A stretch of DNA of 64,000 nt from a bacterium GBS-1 (GCA_001443005.1 LEKQ01000001.1:1-64000), one strand, 5' to 3'; positions 36,917 to 46,522 are shown, counted from the first letter of the stretch. Notes: a model not told the origin generated them from the sequence alone. Made by a program: numbers and translations.

Positions 36917-39320
36917 AGAGGAGCTCACTCCTGCTTTAAAGCAGTATATGGAAATAAAGGAAAGATATCCAGATGCTATAGTGTTCTTTAGGATGGGAGA
37001 TTTCTATGAGATGTTTTATGAAGATGCTTACATAGCATCTCGAGAATTGGGTCTTACGCTTACCTCAAGAGATAAGGAAAGAAAGATTCCTCTTGCGGGT
37101 GTTCCATATCACTCTGCTTCCTCCTATATTCGTAAAATGGTTAAAAGAGGCTATAAAGTTGTTATATGCGAGCAAGTTGGGGAACCGAAGGGAAAGAGAT
37201 TAGTTGAAAGGGAAGTCGTGAGGGTTATCACTCCTGGGACGATTGAAGATGAAGAAGGAGAAGCAAACTATATCGCTTCTATATATCCGGCGGGGAGCGC
37301 CTTCGGTTTAAGCTATGCAGATCTAATTGATGGAGAGTTCTATTTAAGCGAGCTAGATAAAAAAGATCTTTTATCCGAGATAGAAAGAATCTCGCCAGGA
37401 GAGATATTACTGCCTGAGGGTGTAGATATAGAGGAGATTTCTGGGGATATCCCTCGCACGTTTCTTCCCAAATCCGATTTCGATTGGAAATCAGCCGAGG
37501 AGATATTAAAGAAACATTTCGGTGTTAAAAGCCTTGAGGTATTCGGTTGCAAGGATAAGCTTATGGGAATCTCCTCGGCTGGGGCTCTCCTATCTTACCT
37601 TTACAGAACTCAACTCGTTGACTTAAAGCATATAACCCAGATAAAGGTTGAGTACCCCAAGGATTACCTAGTCTTAGATACTACTACTCAAAGAAATCTT
37701 GAGCTTGTTAATAGCTTGCATGGTGATAGCGAAGCAACTTTATTCGCTGTTCTTAATAAGACGCGAACCCCTATGGGTAAGAGGCTCTTAAAGAGCTGGA
37801 TATTAAGGCCTCTTAGATCTAAGGCGAAGATAAACGAGAGGCTTGATAAAATTGAGTGCTTCTATTATAACTTTGAGCTATTAAAGGAAGTAAGGTTCGC
37901 TTTAACGGGTATATGCGACATTGAGAGGGTATTGGGTAAGGTTAGCCTGAAAAGCTTTGGCGTGAGAGATTTAGCGATGCTTCGCGACTCTTTAGGCAAG
38001 ATACCACATATAGGAAATCTATTAAAGGAAGTTTCGATCTTCTCTGGGATTTTATCCCTTCTTTTTGAAACTCAAGAGCTCTTTGAAATATTGGATAATG
38101 CTATAGTTAATATTCCACCCCATTCTATCAACGAAGAGGATTTTGTGAGGATAGGCTATAATGAGGAACTCGATGAGCTTAGGGAGCTTCTGCTTAAGGG
38201 AAGGGAATGGATAGCTTCTTTTGAGGAGAGGGAAAGAAAAAGAACGGGGATAAAGTCCCTTAAAGTTGGCTATAATAAAGTTTTCGGATACTACATAGAG
38301 GTTACGAAAGCGAACCTGAACATGGTTCCTGAGGATTATGAAAGAAGGCAAACTCTGAGCCAAGCGGAGAGATTTACAACTAAGGAGCTAAAAGAGTATG
38401 AGGAGAAGATCCTTACAGCGGAGGAAAAGATACTTGAAATCAATTTAAAGACGAAGGAAGATCTTAGAAGCGAAGTATTAAAGAGAGCTTCCCTACTAAA
38501 GAGTCTTTCTGAAGCTATAGCGGAAATAGACGTTCTCTCGACGCTGGCTTTCGTAGCCCTTGAGAATGATTACGTTAGACCAGAGATTACCGATTCAAAT
38601 GTAATCATAATAAAAGATGGAAGACATCCCGTTGTTGAGCGTTTCGTAGGCAAGGAGAGGTTCATCCCCAATGATGTTAGATTAGACCCCTCAAGATGTA
38701 GGATAGCTATAATTACGGGACCTAATATGGCAGGAAAATCAACTTATTTAAGGCAGGTAGCTCACATAGTTATTATGGCCCAGATGGGTAGTTTTGTTCC
38801 AGCTGCTTCCGCTAAGATAGGTTTAGTAGATAGGATATTCACTCGTATAGGGGCTATTGATGATCTATCAAGGGGAGAAAGCACCTTCATGATAGAGATG
38901 TCTGAGACCGCCAATATACTTAGAAACGCTACTCCTCGAAGCTTGGTTATCTTGGATGAGATTGGAAGAGGAACAAGCACATATGACGGCCTTAGTATCG
39001 CTTGGGCTGTTATAGAGTACCTATATAATTTCATAGGGGCGAAAGTTTTATTCGCTACTCACTATCATGAGTTAACTGAACTTGAAAAATACTTGCCAGC
39101 TCTCAAAAATTACCACATGGCAGTTGAAGAAAAAGATGGGGGGATAGTTTTTCTCTACAAAGTTAGGAGCGGTAGCATGAACAGGAGTTATGGAATAGAA
39201 GTCGCTAAAATAGCTGGTTTGCCCTTGGAGGTCATCAGGAGAGCAAATGAGATACTAAAGAAACTCGAAAAGAAAGATGAAAAGATAGAAACTCCGAAGC
39301 AGCTTAACCTTTTTGCATGA
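36906..39320 (+). CDS. mutS: DNA mismatch repair protein MutS
   Basis: MutS recognises base mismatches and recruits MutL. Taking the GTG at 36906 (AAGGAG 11 bases upstream; GTG 36894 also possible) gives 804 residues. The mismatch-binding domain has FRMGDFYEMF near residue 26, followed by connector, core and clamp domains. The ABC-type ATPase has Walker A GPNMAGKST (about 605-613), the signature SRGESTFMIEM, Walker B LVILDEIGRGTST and the DYDG-like TYDG. It overlaps ruvX by 11 bases and is followed by mutL. Confidence 0.97.
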   Translation: MIDKEELTPALKQYMEIKERYPDAIVFFRMGDFYEMFYEDAYIASRELGLTLTSRDKERKIPLAGVPYHSASSYIRKMVKRGYKVVICEQVGEPKGKRLVEREVVRVITPGTIEDEEGEANYIASIYPAGSAFGLSYADLIDGEFYLSELDKKDLLSEIERISPGEILLPEGVDIEEISGDIPRTFLPKSDFDWKSAEEILKKHFGVKSLEVFGCKDKLMGISSAGALLSYLYRTQLVDLKHITQIKVEYPKDYLVLDTTTQRNLELVNSLHGDSEATLFAVLNKTRTPMGKRLLKSWILRPLRSKAKINERLDKIECFYYNFELLKEVRFALTGICDIERVLGKVSLKSFGVRDLAMLRDSLGKIPHIGNLLKEVSIFSGILSLLFETQELFEILDNAIVNIPPHSINEEDFVRIGYNEELDELRELLLKGREWIASFEERERKRTGIKSLKVGYNKVFGYYIEVTKANLNMVPEDYERRQTLSQAERFTTKELKEYEEKILTAEEKILEINLKTKEDLRSEVLKRASLLKSLSEAIAEIDVLSTLAFVALENDYVRPEITDSNVIIIKDGRHPVVERFVGKERFIPNDVRLDPSRCRIAIITGPNMAGKSTYLRQVAHIVIMAQMGSFVPAASAKIGLVDRIFTRIGAIDDLSRGESTFMIEMSETANILRNATPRSLVILDEIGRGTSTYDGLSIAWAVIEYLYNFIGAKVLFATHYHELTELEKYLPALKNYHMAVEEKDGGIVFLYKVRSGSMNRSYGIEVAKIAGLPLEVIRRANEILKKLEKKDEKIETPKQLNLFA

Positions 39321-39332
39321 GGGGCGAAAACT

Positions 39333-40955
39333 TTGGGAAAGATATTCAAGTTACCTCCTGAAGTCGTTTCCAAAATAGCAGCTGGGGAGATAGTCGAAAG
39401 TCCCGCTTCTGTTGTTAAGGAGCTTGTAGAGAACTCTATAGATGCGCTCTCGAGCAAGATAAAAGTTTACATCGAGGAGGGCGGTAAAGATCTAATAAGA
39501 GTAGTAGATGACGGTCTGGGAATATCTCTGGAAGATGTGGAACTGGTTTTTGAAAGGCATGCTACGAGTAAGATAACGAGTTTTGATGACCTTAAAAATC
39601 TTTACACCTTTGGTTTTAGGGGAGAAGCCTTACACAGCATAGCTGAAGTCTCGAAGGTTGAGCTCATAACGAGGGCTCAAGGTGAAGAAAAGGGTACGAG
39701 GATAGTTGTAGAAGGAGGGAAGAAGATTTTAAGTGAGTTAGGTTACTTTCCTCAAGGTACGAGTATAACAGTCCGTTCCCTGTTTTATAATATTCCTTTA
39801 AGGAGAAAGCTTCTTAGAAGTCCTTCAGTAGAGTGGAATAAAATCTTGAAGGTAGTTCTATCCTATATCTTAGCCTTTTCAGAAGAGGTGGAGTTTTATC
39901 TTTATAAAGATGGTGAGCTTTACCTGAAGAGCGTTAAAGATATTAAAGAGAACTTAAAAATCATCTTTGGAGTAGATTTCGTAAAGAACGCTAGGGAATT
40001 AAGCTTGAGAAGATGGGATTATGCTCTGTCAGGCTTTATCGCCCTTGCGGGAGAAGGAGCAGGAGATTTTTTCACTCTTGTGAATAGAAGACCCGTAAGA
40101 GATAGCCTTATAAGGCGAGCGATTATAGACGCTCTATTTATCCCTCCTGGTAAATTTCCCGTTAGGGGATTTATCAGGATTGAGGTTCCTCCCTCTGTAG
40201 TTGACCAGAACATCCATCCCGCTAAACTAGAGGTTCGGTTTCTTAAACCCGGTGAAGTTTACTCTCTGGTGTATGATGCCGTTAGAGAAACTTTTTCTAT
40301 CTCTGAGCCTACTGCTGAAAGCTATAGAGCTTCACTTCCTAAAAACATTGCTGAGGAAGTACCCACTTTAAGGGAAAGCTTGTTTGAATATGACACATTA
40401 GAGGAAAAGAGGCAGAGAAGTTCTATCAGGGTTCTTGCCCGCTCATCAAAGGGATACTTTATAGCTGAAACCCCAGATGGAATTGCTATATTAGATCCTC
40501 ACGCAATCGCGGAAAGGCTTTTATTTGAAAAACTAAAGTTTTCCAGAAACGTTGTTCAGCTACTTCTGCCTGTTGTTATCCAGCTTGATATGTATAGCTT
40601 TTCCATTCTTAGAGATAGGCTTCCATTCTTAAAGGATATAGGTTTTGAGATAGAAGAGTTTGGTAGAAATGCCTTTATTCTAAGAGGTGTTCCTTCTCCT
40701 TTAGCAGACTTGAATATAAATTGGGCAGAAGCTATAAAATCTATGGTGGAGGAAAACTCTTCAGAGTTAGTGAAGGCTTGGGCGAACCTTGCTTGTCATG
40801 GAGCTCCGAAGCTTGGTGATGTTAGGGAGCCGGCGGAGCTTCAGACTTTGTTGGATGAGCTTGCCTCCTATGGGGAATTTGAAATCTGTCCCCATGGTAG
40901 ACCTTTATTCTATCTGTTAAGCTATGAAGAGTTAGAAAGATGGATAAGAAGATAG
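39333..40955 (+). CDS. mutL: DNA mismatch repair protein MutL
   Basis: MutL couples mismatch recognition to excision. The 540-residue protein has the GHKL ATPase domain (IAAGEIVESPASVVKELVEN, DDGLGI, FGFRGEAL). The C-terminal dimerisation domain keeps the endonuclease motif as DPHAIAERLLFE (388-399) plus ACHGAP and CPHGRP, so it should be a nicking MutL of the non-E. coli type. The usual DQHA reads DPHA here. The start is TTG. It overlaps miaA by 16 bases. Confidence 0.96.
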   Translation: MGKIFKLPPEVVSKIAAGEIVESPASVVKELVENSIDALSSKIKVYIEEGGKDLIRVVDDGLGISLEDVELVFERHATSKITSFDDLKNLYTFGFRGEALHSIAEVSKVELITRAQGEEKGTRIVVEGGKKILSELGYFPQGTSITVRSLFYNIPLRRKLLRSPSVEWNKILKVVLSYILAFSEEVEFYLYKDGELYLKSVKDIKENLKIIFGVDFVKNARELSLRRWDYALSGFIALAGEGAGDFFTLVNRRPVRDSLIRRAIIDALFIPPGKFPVRGFIRIEVPPSVVDQNIHPAKLEVRFLKPGEVYSLVYDAVRETFSISEPTAESYRASLPKNIAEEVPTLRESLFEYDTLEEKRQRSSIRVLARSSKGYFIAETPDGIAILDPHAIAERLLFEKLKFSRNVVQLLLPVVIQLDMYSFSILRDRLPFLKDIGFEIEEFGRNAFILRGVPSPLADLNINWAEAIKSMVEENSSELVKAWANLACHGAPKLGDVREPAELQTLLDELASYGEFEICPHGRPLFYLLSYEELERWIRR

Positions 40956-41857
40956 TTTTGATTCTTCTTGGTCCTACGGCTGTTGGTAAAACTGAGATAT
41001 CTCTTAAAATAGCGAAAGAGTTCCCATGTGAGATAGTTTCCGTTGATTCAAGGCAGATTTATAAGCTTATGGACATAGGGACAGCTAAGGTCCCTCCTGA
41101 GATAAGAAAGGAGATACCTCATCACCTCATAGATATAGTTTTCCCTGATGAAGTATACACCGCTGGTGATTTTTGCTCCGATGCTAAAAATATCGTAGAG
41201 AACATATTAAGTCGTAATAAGATCCCATTTCTCGTAGGGGGAACAGCCCTCTACTATTGGCTCTTTTTAAGGAACCCCTTGTCCCCCCTTCCTAAGGGCG
41301 ATAGAACCTTACGAAGTGAGCTTCTTACGAAGAATAGGTTTACGCTTTATGAAGAGCTATTAAAGGTCGATCCTATAAGTGCGAGTAAAATCCATCCAAA
41401 TGATCTTTATAGGATAGTGAGAGCCTTAGAAGTTTACAAGTTAACTGGTAAGCCTATGAGCTTTTGGCATAAAGAAAGTGAGCTTAAAGAGAGTTATGAA
41501 ACTTTATGGTTGGGGCTGTTTCGAGATAGGGGCGAACTATATGAGCGCATAAACAAGAGGGTTGATGATATGATTTCTCAAGGTTTAGTGGATGAGGTCA
41601 AGAAACTGCTTGATATGGGTTATTCACCTGAGCTTCCAGCGATGAGGGGGCATGGGTATAGAGAGCTTTGCGACTACTTTCAGGGTAAAATATCTTTGGA
41701 GGAAGCTATCGATGCCATAAAAAGGGATACGAGACACTATGCAAAACGTCAGATGACGTGGTTTAAAAAGTGGAAGGATGTAGAGTGGTTTCATCCAGGC
41801 GAAGTTTCAAAGATTCTAGATAGGATAAAGAGGTGGTTATATGCAAGCCTTGAGTAA
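40940..41857 (+). CDS. miaA: tRNA dimethylallyltransferase MiaA
   Basis: MiaA prenylates A37 of tRNAs that read UNN codons. The 305-residue protein has LLGPTAVGKTEISLKIA (P-loop), VSVDSRQIYKLMDIGTAKV, FLVGGTALYYWLFL and ARQMTWFK-like KRQMTWFKKW near the end. It starts inside mutL; the mutL-miaA order is common in bacteria. The 3' end overlaps the DUF2284 gene by 17 bases. Confidence 0.96.
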   Translation: MDKKIVLILLGPTAVGKTEISLKIAKEFPCEIVSVDSRQIYKLMDIGTAKVPPEIRKEIPHHLIDIVFPDEVYTAGDFCSDAKNIVENILSRNKIPFLVGGTALYYWLFLRNPLSPLPKGDRTLRSELLTKNRFTLYEELLKVDPISASKIHPNDLYRIVRALEVYKLTGKPMSFWHKESELKESYETLWLGLFRDRGELYERINKRVDDMISQGLVDEVKKLLDMGYSPELPAMRGHGYRELCDYFQGKISLEEAIDAIKRDTRHYAKRQMTWFKKWKDVEWFHPGEVSKILDRIKRWLYASLE

Positions 41858-42338
41858 ATTTGTCTCCTTAGCTCTGGGGTTAGGAGCCCTAGAGGCTGTG
41901 CTCGCTCCTTTAAGTAAGCTCGTTATAGATTATCGGTTCTATCTTAAATGTAGGTTTGGTTGCCCTCACTGGAATAAATACTGGACATGTCCTTCTGCGC
42001 CAGATTTTCCCAAGCCGTGGGAGTTTAAAGGAATCCTTGATTCTTATACCATATTCCTTGCCATTCGTACATCCAGCGATGGGGATAGCCAAAGAGTATC
42101 CTATGAGGTTGAAAGAGCTGCCCAGAAAGATGGTCTTCTACTTGCCTTTAGCATATCTAATTGCGCAGTTTTATGTAATTACGAGTGTACCTATCCCAAC
42201 TTTCCTTGTAGATATCCTGAGAAGGCGAGACCATCTCCTTCCGCTCTTTGTATAGATGTTTCTAAAACAGCACATAACCTTTCAATGAAATTCGAATTTA
42301 ATAGCAATGATTGGTATAGTTATGTTTTTCTAATATGA
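41841..42338 (+). CDS. DUF2284 metal-binding cysteine-rich protein
   Basis: This 165-residue protein has the DUF2284 cysteine layout: Cys37, Cys41 and Cys50 in CRFGCPHWNKYWTCPS, then a second cluster NCAVLCNYECTYPNFPC followed by RYPEKARPS. Such proteins are predicted to bind metal or iron-sulfur clusters; no reaction is established. A hydrophobic N-terminal stretch (about 7-25) is present but is not a convincing signal. Its stop overlaps the ispH start (ATGA). Confidence 0.8.
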   Translation: MQALSKFVSLALGLGALEAVLAPLSKLVIDYRFYLKCRFGCPHWNKYWTCPSAPDFPKPWEFKGILDSYTIFLAIRTSSDGDSQRVSYEVERAAQKDGLLLAFSISNCAVLCNYECTYPNFPCRYPEKARPSPSALCIDVSKTAHNLSMKFEFNSNDWYSYVFLI

Positions 42339-43225
42339 ACGTAGTCTTGTCTTCTGAGATAGGTTTCTGTTTTGGAGTTAAAAGAGCGGTAAAAATGACA
42401 GAGGATCTTTTAAGTGAGGTTGGTAAAGCTTACGTGGTTGGAAGTCTTATTCACAACCCTTTAGAGATGAAGCGCTTGTCTAAAAAGGGTTTAATAAGCG
42501 TTAGCAGCGTAGAGGAGATCCCACCTAGATCGGCTGTTATAATAAGATCTCATGGTATTCCTAAGGAGGATAAAGAGAAGCTCCTGGAGATGGGAGGAAG
42601 GGTCGTTGATGCAACGTGTCCTTTTGTGAGGAAAGTCCAAGACATAGCCAAGGATCTTGTTAAAGATGGATACAGGCTGTTAATTTATGGGGATCCGAAA
42701 CATCCTGAGATTAAAGGAATTCTGAGTCATTTAGGGGAAGAAGCCTTAGTTATACATAAAGAAGAGGACTTGGATTTTATTTCTCCATCTGATAAAATAG
42801 GCTTAGTTTCTCAGACTACTCAAGAATTAGATGCCTTTTTGAAAATAGCAGCTACCTTGAGCACAAGGGTTGATGAGCTCAGGGTATTTAATACTATTTG
42901 TGACGCAACTATTAAAAGAAGAAGAGCTCTGCTGGATTTAGCATCAAAAAGTGATATCATTATAGTTGTAGGGGGTAAGAATAGCTCCAACACTTGCAAG
43001 CTTGTTGAGTTAGCAGCTAAGCATATGAAGAAAGTATACCACATAGAGTCTCCAATTGAGATTTCAAGGAGGTGGTTTGAAGGGGTTAAGGTTTTAGGCT
43101 TAGCCAGTGGGGCCTCGACGCCCGATTGGCAGATAAGATCTGTTTTAGCGATCATAAGAAAGTACGGGGGTGAAGTAAATAATGGAGATAACCCAAACGC
43201 AGGAGGGAACAACTTATCATATTGA
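42335..43225 (+). CDS. ispH: 4-hydroxy-3-methylbut-2-enyl diphosphate reductase
   Basis: IspH is the last enzyme of the MEP isoprenoid pathway and uses a [4Fe-4S] cluster to make IPP and DMAPP. The 296-residue protein keeps cluster cysteines Cys12, Cys95 and Cys189; substrate histidines His40, His73 and His123; catalytic Glu125 in KHPEIKG; and the SQTTQ loop (159-163). It overlaps the S1-domain gene by 44 bases in another frame. In many Firmicutes the two are one fused polypeptide. Confidence 0.96.
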   Translation: MNVVLSSEIGFCFGVKRAVKMTEDLLSEVGKAYVVGSLIHNPLEMKRLSKKGLISVSSVEEIPPRSAVIIRSHGIPKEDKEKLLEMGGRVVDATCPFVRKVQDIAKDLVKDGYRLLIYGDPKHPEIKGILSHLGEEALVIHKEEDLDFISPSDKIGLVSQTTQELDAFLKIAATLSTRVDELRVFNTICDATIKRRRALLDLASKSDIIIVVGGKNSSNTCKLVELAAKHMKKVYHIESPIEISRRWFEGVKVLGLASGASTPDWQIRSVLAIIRKYGGEVNNGDNPNAGGNNLSY

Positions 43226-44657
43226 AATACGCCAGCCTCAGAAGGGGGATATTATTGAGGGGAAAATCGTTCAAGTTAAACCGGATGAAATAATAGTTGA
43301 TATAGGAACAAAAACCGAGGGGGTGATACCTAAATCGGAGTGGAGTGCGCCTTTCTTAGTAGACAAGGATAAGAAGCCTGAAATAGGAGATAAGGTCAAG
43401 GTTTACGTTCTAGATGTCGGTAAGGGAGAGGATGGATTGATAAAGCTTTCACGGTGGCGTGCCATATTTGAGGAGGCATGGGACTATATAAGAGAGGCAA
43501 AGAATGATGATAAGTCTATAAAAGTAAAAGGAGTTAAGAAGGTGAAAGGTGGGCTGATGGTAGACGTATTTGGATTAGAAGGCTTTATCCCTCAGTCTCA
43601 CTTATCTTTACCAGATAAGCCTGTATCTGCGTGGAAGTTCAAGGGCAAGGAGATGGAGGTTAAGATCCTTGAGGCTGAGAGAAAAAGGAGAAGGATAGTC
43701 TTGTCAAGGAGAAGCATTCTTGAGGAGGAACTGCAAAAACAAAAGGAAAAGTTCTTCAGCAATCTTAAGGAAGGAGATATAGTAGAGGGCAAGGTAAGTG
43801 GAATAACCAACTTCGGTGTCTTTGTTGATCTTGGACCTGTGGAGGGGTTAATTCACTTAAGCGAGCTTTCTTGGAGTAGAGATGTACAACCAAGAGATGT
43901 AGTGAAGAAGGGGCAGAAGATTAAAGTTAAGGTTATAGAGGTTAAGCCAGAAGAGGGCAAACTATCTCTGAGTTTAAAGCAGTTACAGCCTGACCCTTGG
44001 GAAAAGGTTGGAGAGAAATACAAGGTTGGAGAGGTGTATGAAGGTAAGATCACGAGAATTACGGATTTTGGAGTATTTGTAGAGCTCGAGCCTGGGGTAG
44101 AGGGTTTGATACTTTTAAGGGACCTGGACTGGGAAAACATTGAAAATCCAAGGAAGATAGTGCGTGAGGGGCAAAAGATAGAGGTGAAAGTTCTTAGCGT
44201 GAATCAGGCTGAAAAAAGGATAAGGCTTGGCAGAAAGCAGCTTTTAGATCCATGGCAAGATATAGCTGAAAAGTTTAAGGTTGGAGATATTGTAAAGGTT
44301 AAGGTTACCAAGCTAGCTGATTTTGGGGCTTTCGTTGAACTTAAACCTGGCGTGGAGGGATTAGTTCACGTATCCCATCTAGCTAAAGGTAGGATTAAGC
44401 ATCCAAGCGAATGCGTTAGAGAAGGAGATGAAATTGAGGTAAAGATACTTGAGGTGAAACCGGAAGAAAAGAGGGTAAGACTGAGCGTTAGGGAGCTACT
44501 CCTGGAGAGAGAAAGGGAAGAGAGAAAGAAAAAAGAAGAGGAAAAGAAAGAACAAGAAGAAAAACTTAAGGAAAGTATGAAAGAGATTCTAGGGGAAGAA
44601 CCCACCGTTACGATGGGAGACATAATGAATTGGAAGAAACTCCACAAGGCTAGATAG
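43182..44657 (+). CDS. S1-domain RNA-binding protein (ribosomal protein S1 homologue)
   Basis: This 491-residue protein contains five OB-fold S1 domains, at about 20-92, 105-170, 190-262, 277-347 and 362-432. The last three are most canonical (GKVSGITNFGVFVDLGPVEG, GKITRITDFGVFVELEPGVEG-type, KVTKLADFGAFVELKPGVEG). A charged Lys/Glu coiled-coil tail follows. It probably helps place mRNA on the ribosome. The ATG has GGGGGTGA upstream inside ispH. The domain number is between the four-domain Firmicute form and the six-domain proteobacterial S1. Confidence 0.9.
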   Translation: MEITQTQEGTTYHIEIRQPQKGDIIEGKIVQVKPDEIIVDIGTKTEGVIPKSEWSAPFLVDKDKKPEIGDKVKVYVLDVGKGEDGLIKLSRWRAIFEEAWDYIREAKNDDKSIKVKGVKKVKGGLMVDVFGLEGFIPQSHLSLPDKPVSAWKFKGKEMEVKILEAERKRRRIVLSRRSILEEELQKQKEKFFSNLKEGDIVEGKVSGITNFGVFVDLGPVEGLIHLSELSWSRDVQPRDVVKKGQKIKVKVIEVKPEEGKLSLSLKQLQPDPWEKVGEKYKVGEVYEGKITRITDFGVFVELEPGVEGLILLRDLDWENIENPRKIVREGQKIEVKVLSVNQAEKRIRLGRKQLLDPWQDIAEKFKVGDIVKVKVTKLADFGAFVELKPGVEGLVHVSHLAKGRIKHPSECVREGDEIEVKILEVKPEEKRVRLSVRELLLEREREERKKKEEEKKEQEEKLKESMKEILGEEPTVTMGDIMNWKKLHKAR

Positions 44658-44667
44658 GGATGGAGAT

Positions 44668-45159
44668 ATGGAGAAGTTAAAGATAAGGTTGTATGGGGAT
44701 CCAATCCTCCGCAAAAGAAGCGAGGAAGTCACTCTTTTTGACGCAAGTCTCTCTTCCTTCGTAAAAGATATGATAGATGTTATGTTTAGGTATGATGGTT
44801 TGGGTTTGGCCGCACCTCAAATTGGGGTTTCAAAAAGGATAGCTGTAGTTCTGAAGGATAAGGAGCCTGTCGTTCTAATTAATCCAGTTTTGTTGAAGGT
44901 TAGTGACGATCTTCAGGAGGCTAACGAGGGGTGTTTAAGCTTTCCTGACATATATGAGGCCATAAAGAGGCCGGTATGGGTTAAAGTAAAGGCTTTTGAT
45001 ACTGAGGGGAGAGAGTTTGAAGTTTCTGGAGAGGGATTAACTGCTAGGGCAATCCTTCATGAGTTAGATCATTTGGATGGGAAACTGCTCATCGATTATC
45101 TCTCTCCAGCAAAGAAAGCGTTAGTTAAATCTAAGATGAGGAAGTTGTGGAAAAAGTGA
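44668..45159 (+). CDS. def: Peptide deformylase
   Basis: Def removes the formyl group from new N-terminal methionines. The 163 residues show all three motifs: GLGLAAPQIG (45-54), EGCLSFP with metal ligand Cys89, and HELDH with His131, Glu132 and His135. The ATG at 44668 is preceded by GGGATGGAGA. The gene overlaps fmt (GTGA), the usual def-fmt pairing. Confidence 0.96.
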   Translation: MEKLKIRLYGDPILRKRSEEVTLFDASLSSFVKDMIDVMFRYDGLGLAAPQIGVSKRIAVVLKDKEPVVLINPVLLKVSDDLQEANEGCLSFPDIYEAIKRPVWVKVKAFDTEGREFEVSGEGLTARAILHELDHLDGKLLIDYLSPAKKALVKSKMRKLWKK

Positions 45160-46061
45160 AGGTGCTTTTGGCTGGAAGCGGAATATTTGCTATTCCTTCT
45201 TTCGAGAGAGTATGTGATAAATTTGACGTTATAGGGGTTTTAACGCAGGTTGATAGGCCCAAAGGAAGGGGATATAGGCTATCCCCAACTCCTGTAGCTT
45301 CCTGGGCTGAAGGTCAGGGGTTAAAGGTGTGGAAGCTTTCCTCCTTAAAGGATTTTTCTCCAGAGGGAGACCTCATGCTTATCATTGACTGTGGGTTCAT
45401 AATTCCTCGAAAGATTATAGAAGCTTACCCTTTGGGTGTAGTCGCTCTTCATCCCTCTTTGCTTCCTAAGTATCGGGGAGCTGACCCTATACGACGTGCT
45501 ATAATTTCAGGCGAGACTGAAACAGGAGTGACAACTTTCTTTGTAAACGAGAAAATAGACGCAGGTGATATAATCTTGCAGAAAAGTACCGAAATAGGGG
45601 AAAGAGAAACATACGGAGAGTTATGTAATCGCCTTGCGCTTATAGGAGCTGATGTGGTGGAAGAAACTCTTGTTATGGTGGTTGAAGGCAGGGCTCCGAG
45701 AATTCCCCAAAAGGATGAGGAAGCTACCTATGCACCAAAGTTAAAAAAGGAAGACAGATTCATAAATTGGTTTCTTCCCGCCATACAGATAGACAGGTTG
45801 ATAAGGGCCTTAGCCCCTGAGCCTGGGGCATTGACCTACTTTAGGGGAAAACTACTTAAGATATTAGAGGCTGAGGTTTTATGTGAAAGAACCGGAAAAC
45901 CTGGAGAGATATTAGATGTGAGCAAAGAAGGGGTTTTAGTCTCTACGGGGAATGGTGCCTTATTGATTAAAAAACTTCAACCTGAGAGTAAGAAGTGTAT
46001 GAGAGTGAACGAGTTTTTATGTGGATATAAGCCTCTAAGGGGTGAGATTTTAGGACCGTGA
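45156..46061 (+). CDS. fmt: Methionyl-tRNA formyltransferase, catalytic Asn replaced
   Basis: Fmt formylates initiator Met-tRNA using 10-formyl-THF. I use the GTG at 45156, which overlaps the def stop; a GTG at 45147 is possible. The N domain has LAGSGIFAIPSF and RPKGRGYRLSPTPV. The active-site region reads VALHPSLLPKYRGADP, where the usual Asn of the N-x-H triad is Ala (codon 45444-45446), while His (45450-45452) and Asp in KIDAGDIILQ remain. The C-terminal OB domain (about 205-300) is intact. The def-fmt context makes this the organism's presumed formyltransferase, but the missing Asn is odd. Confidence 0.92.
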   Translation: MKVLLAGSGIFAIPSFERVCDKFDVIGVLTQVDRPKGRGYRLSPTPVASWAEGQGLKVWKLSSLKDFSPEGDLMLIIDCGFIIPRKIIEAYPLGVVALHPSLLPKYRGADPIRRAIISGETETGVTTFFVNEKIDAGDIILQKSTEIGERETYGELCNRLALIGADVVEETLVMVVEGRAPRIPQKDEEATYAPKLKKEDRFINWFLPAIQIDRLIRALAPEPGALTYFRGKLLKILEAEVLCERTGKPGEILDVSKEGVLVSTGNGALLIKKLQPESKKCMRVNEFLCGYKPLRGEILGP

Positions 46062-46522
46062 AGGCTGAGTATATAAATCCTTTTATAAGTGCGTTTTTTA
46101 ATGTGTTAAAGCAAGCAGCTCAAACTGATGGTAAGAGGGGACAACTTACCCTGAGAACTAGTATGCTTTCATCCCATGATATAGCCGTGCTGATAAGCAT
46201 AATAGGTGATTTAGAGGGGCAAGTTGTATATACTATGAGTGAAGAGGTTGCCAAAAGACTAGCTTCTGCTATGATGATGGGTTTTCCAGTAGAGGAACTC
46301 AATGATCTTGCAAGAAGCGCTATAAGCGAGTTTGCAAACATGGTTACGGGTAATGCCGTTATGCTATTAGGTTCTCAAGGGCTTAAGATAAACATATCGC
46401 CTCCTACCCTGGTTAAGGGGAAAGAGATGGAAATAACCTTTGAGATTCCAATGCTTAGTATCCCAATATCTACCCCTCTTGGAGAAATGGAAATAGACGT
46501 TGCTCTTCGAGAGAAGAGCTAA
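46058..46522 (+). CDS. cheX: CheX-type chemotaxis phosphatase
   Basis: This 154-residue protein has the CheC/CheX/FliY fold with the catalytic pair Glu91 and Asn94 in SEFANMVTGNA, which in CheX removes phosphate from CheY-P. VVYTMSEEVAKRLASAMMMG and the final ISTPLGEMEIDVALR are also typical. Neither a flagellar nor another chemotaxis gene is in the window, so the target response regulator is unknown; it could act on a pilus-linked regulator. The GTG start overlaps the fmt stop. Confidence 0.85.
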   Translation: MKAEYINPFISAFFNVLKQAAQTDGKRGQLTLRTSMLSSHDIAVLISIIGDLEGQVVYTMSEEVAKRLASAMMMGFPVEELNDLARSAISEFANMVTGNAVMLLGSQGLKINISPPTLVKGKEMEITFEIPMLSIPISTPLGEMEIDVALREKS

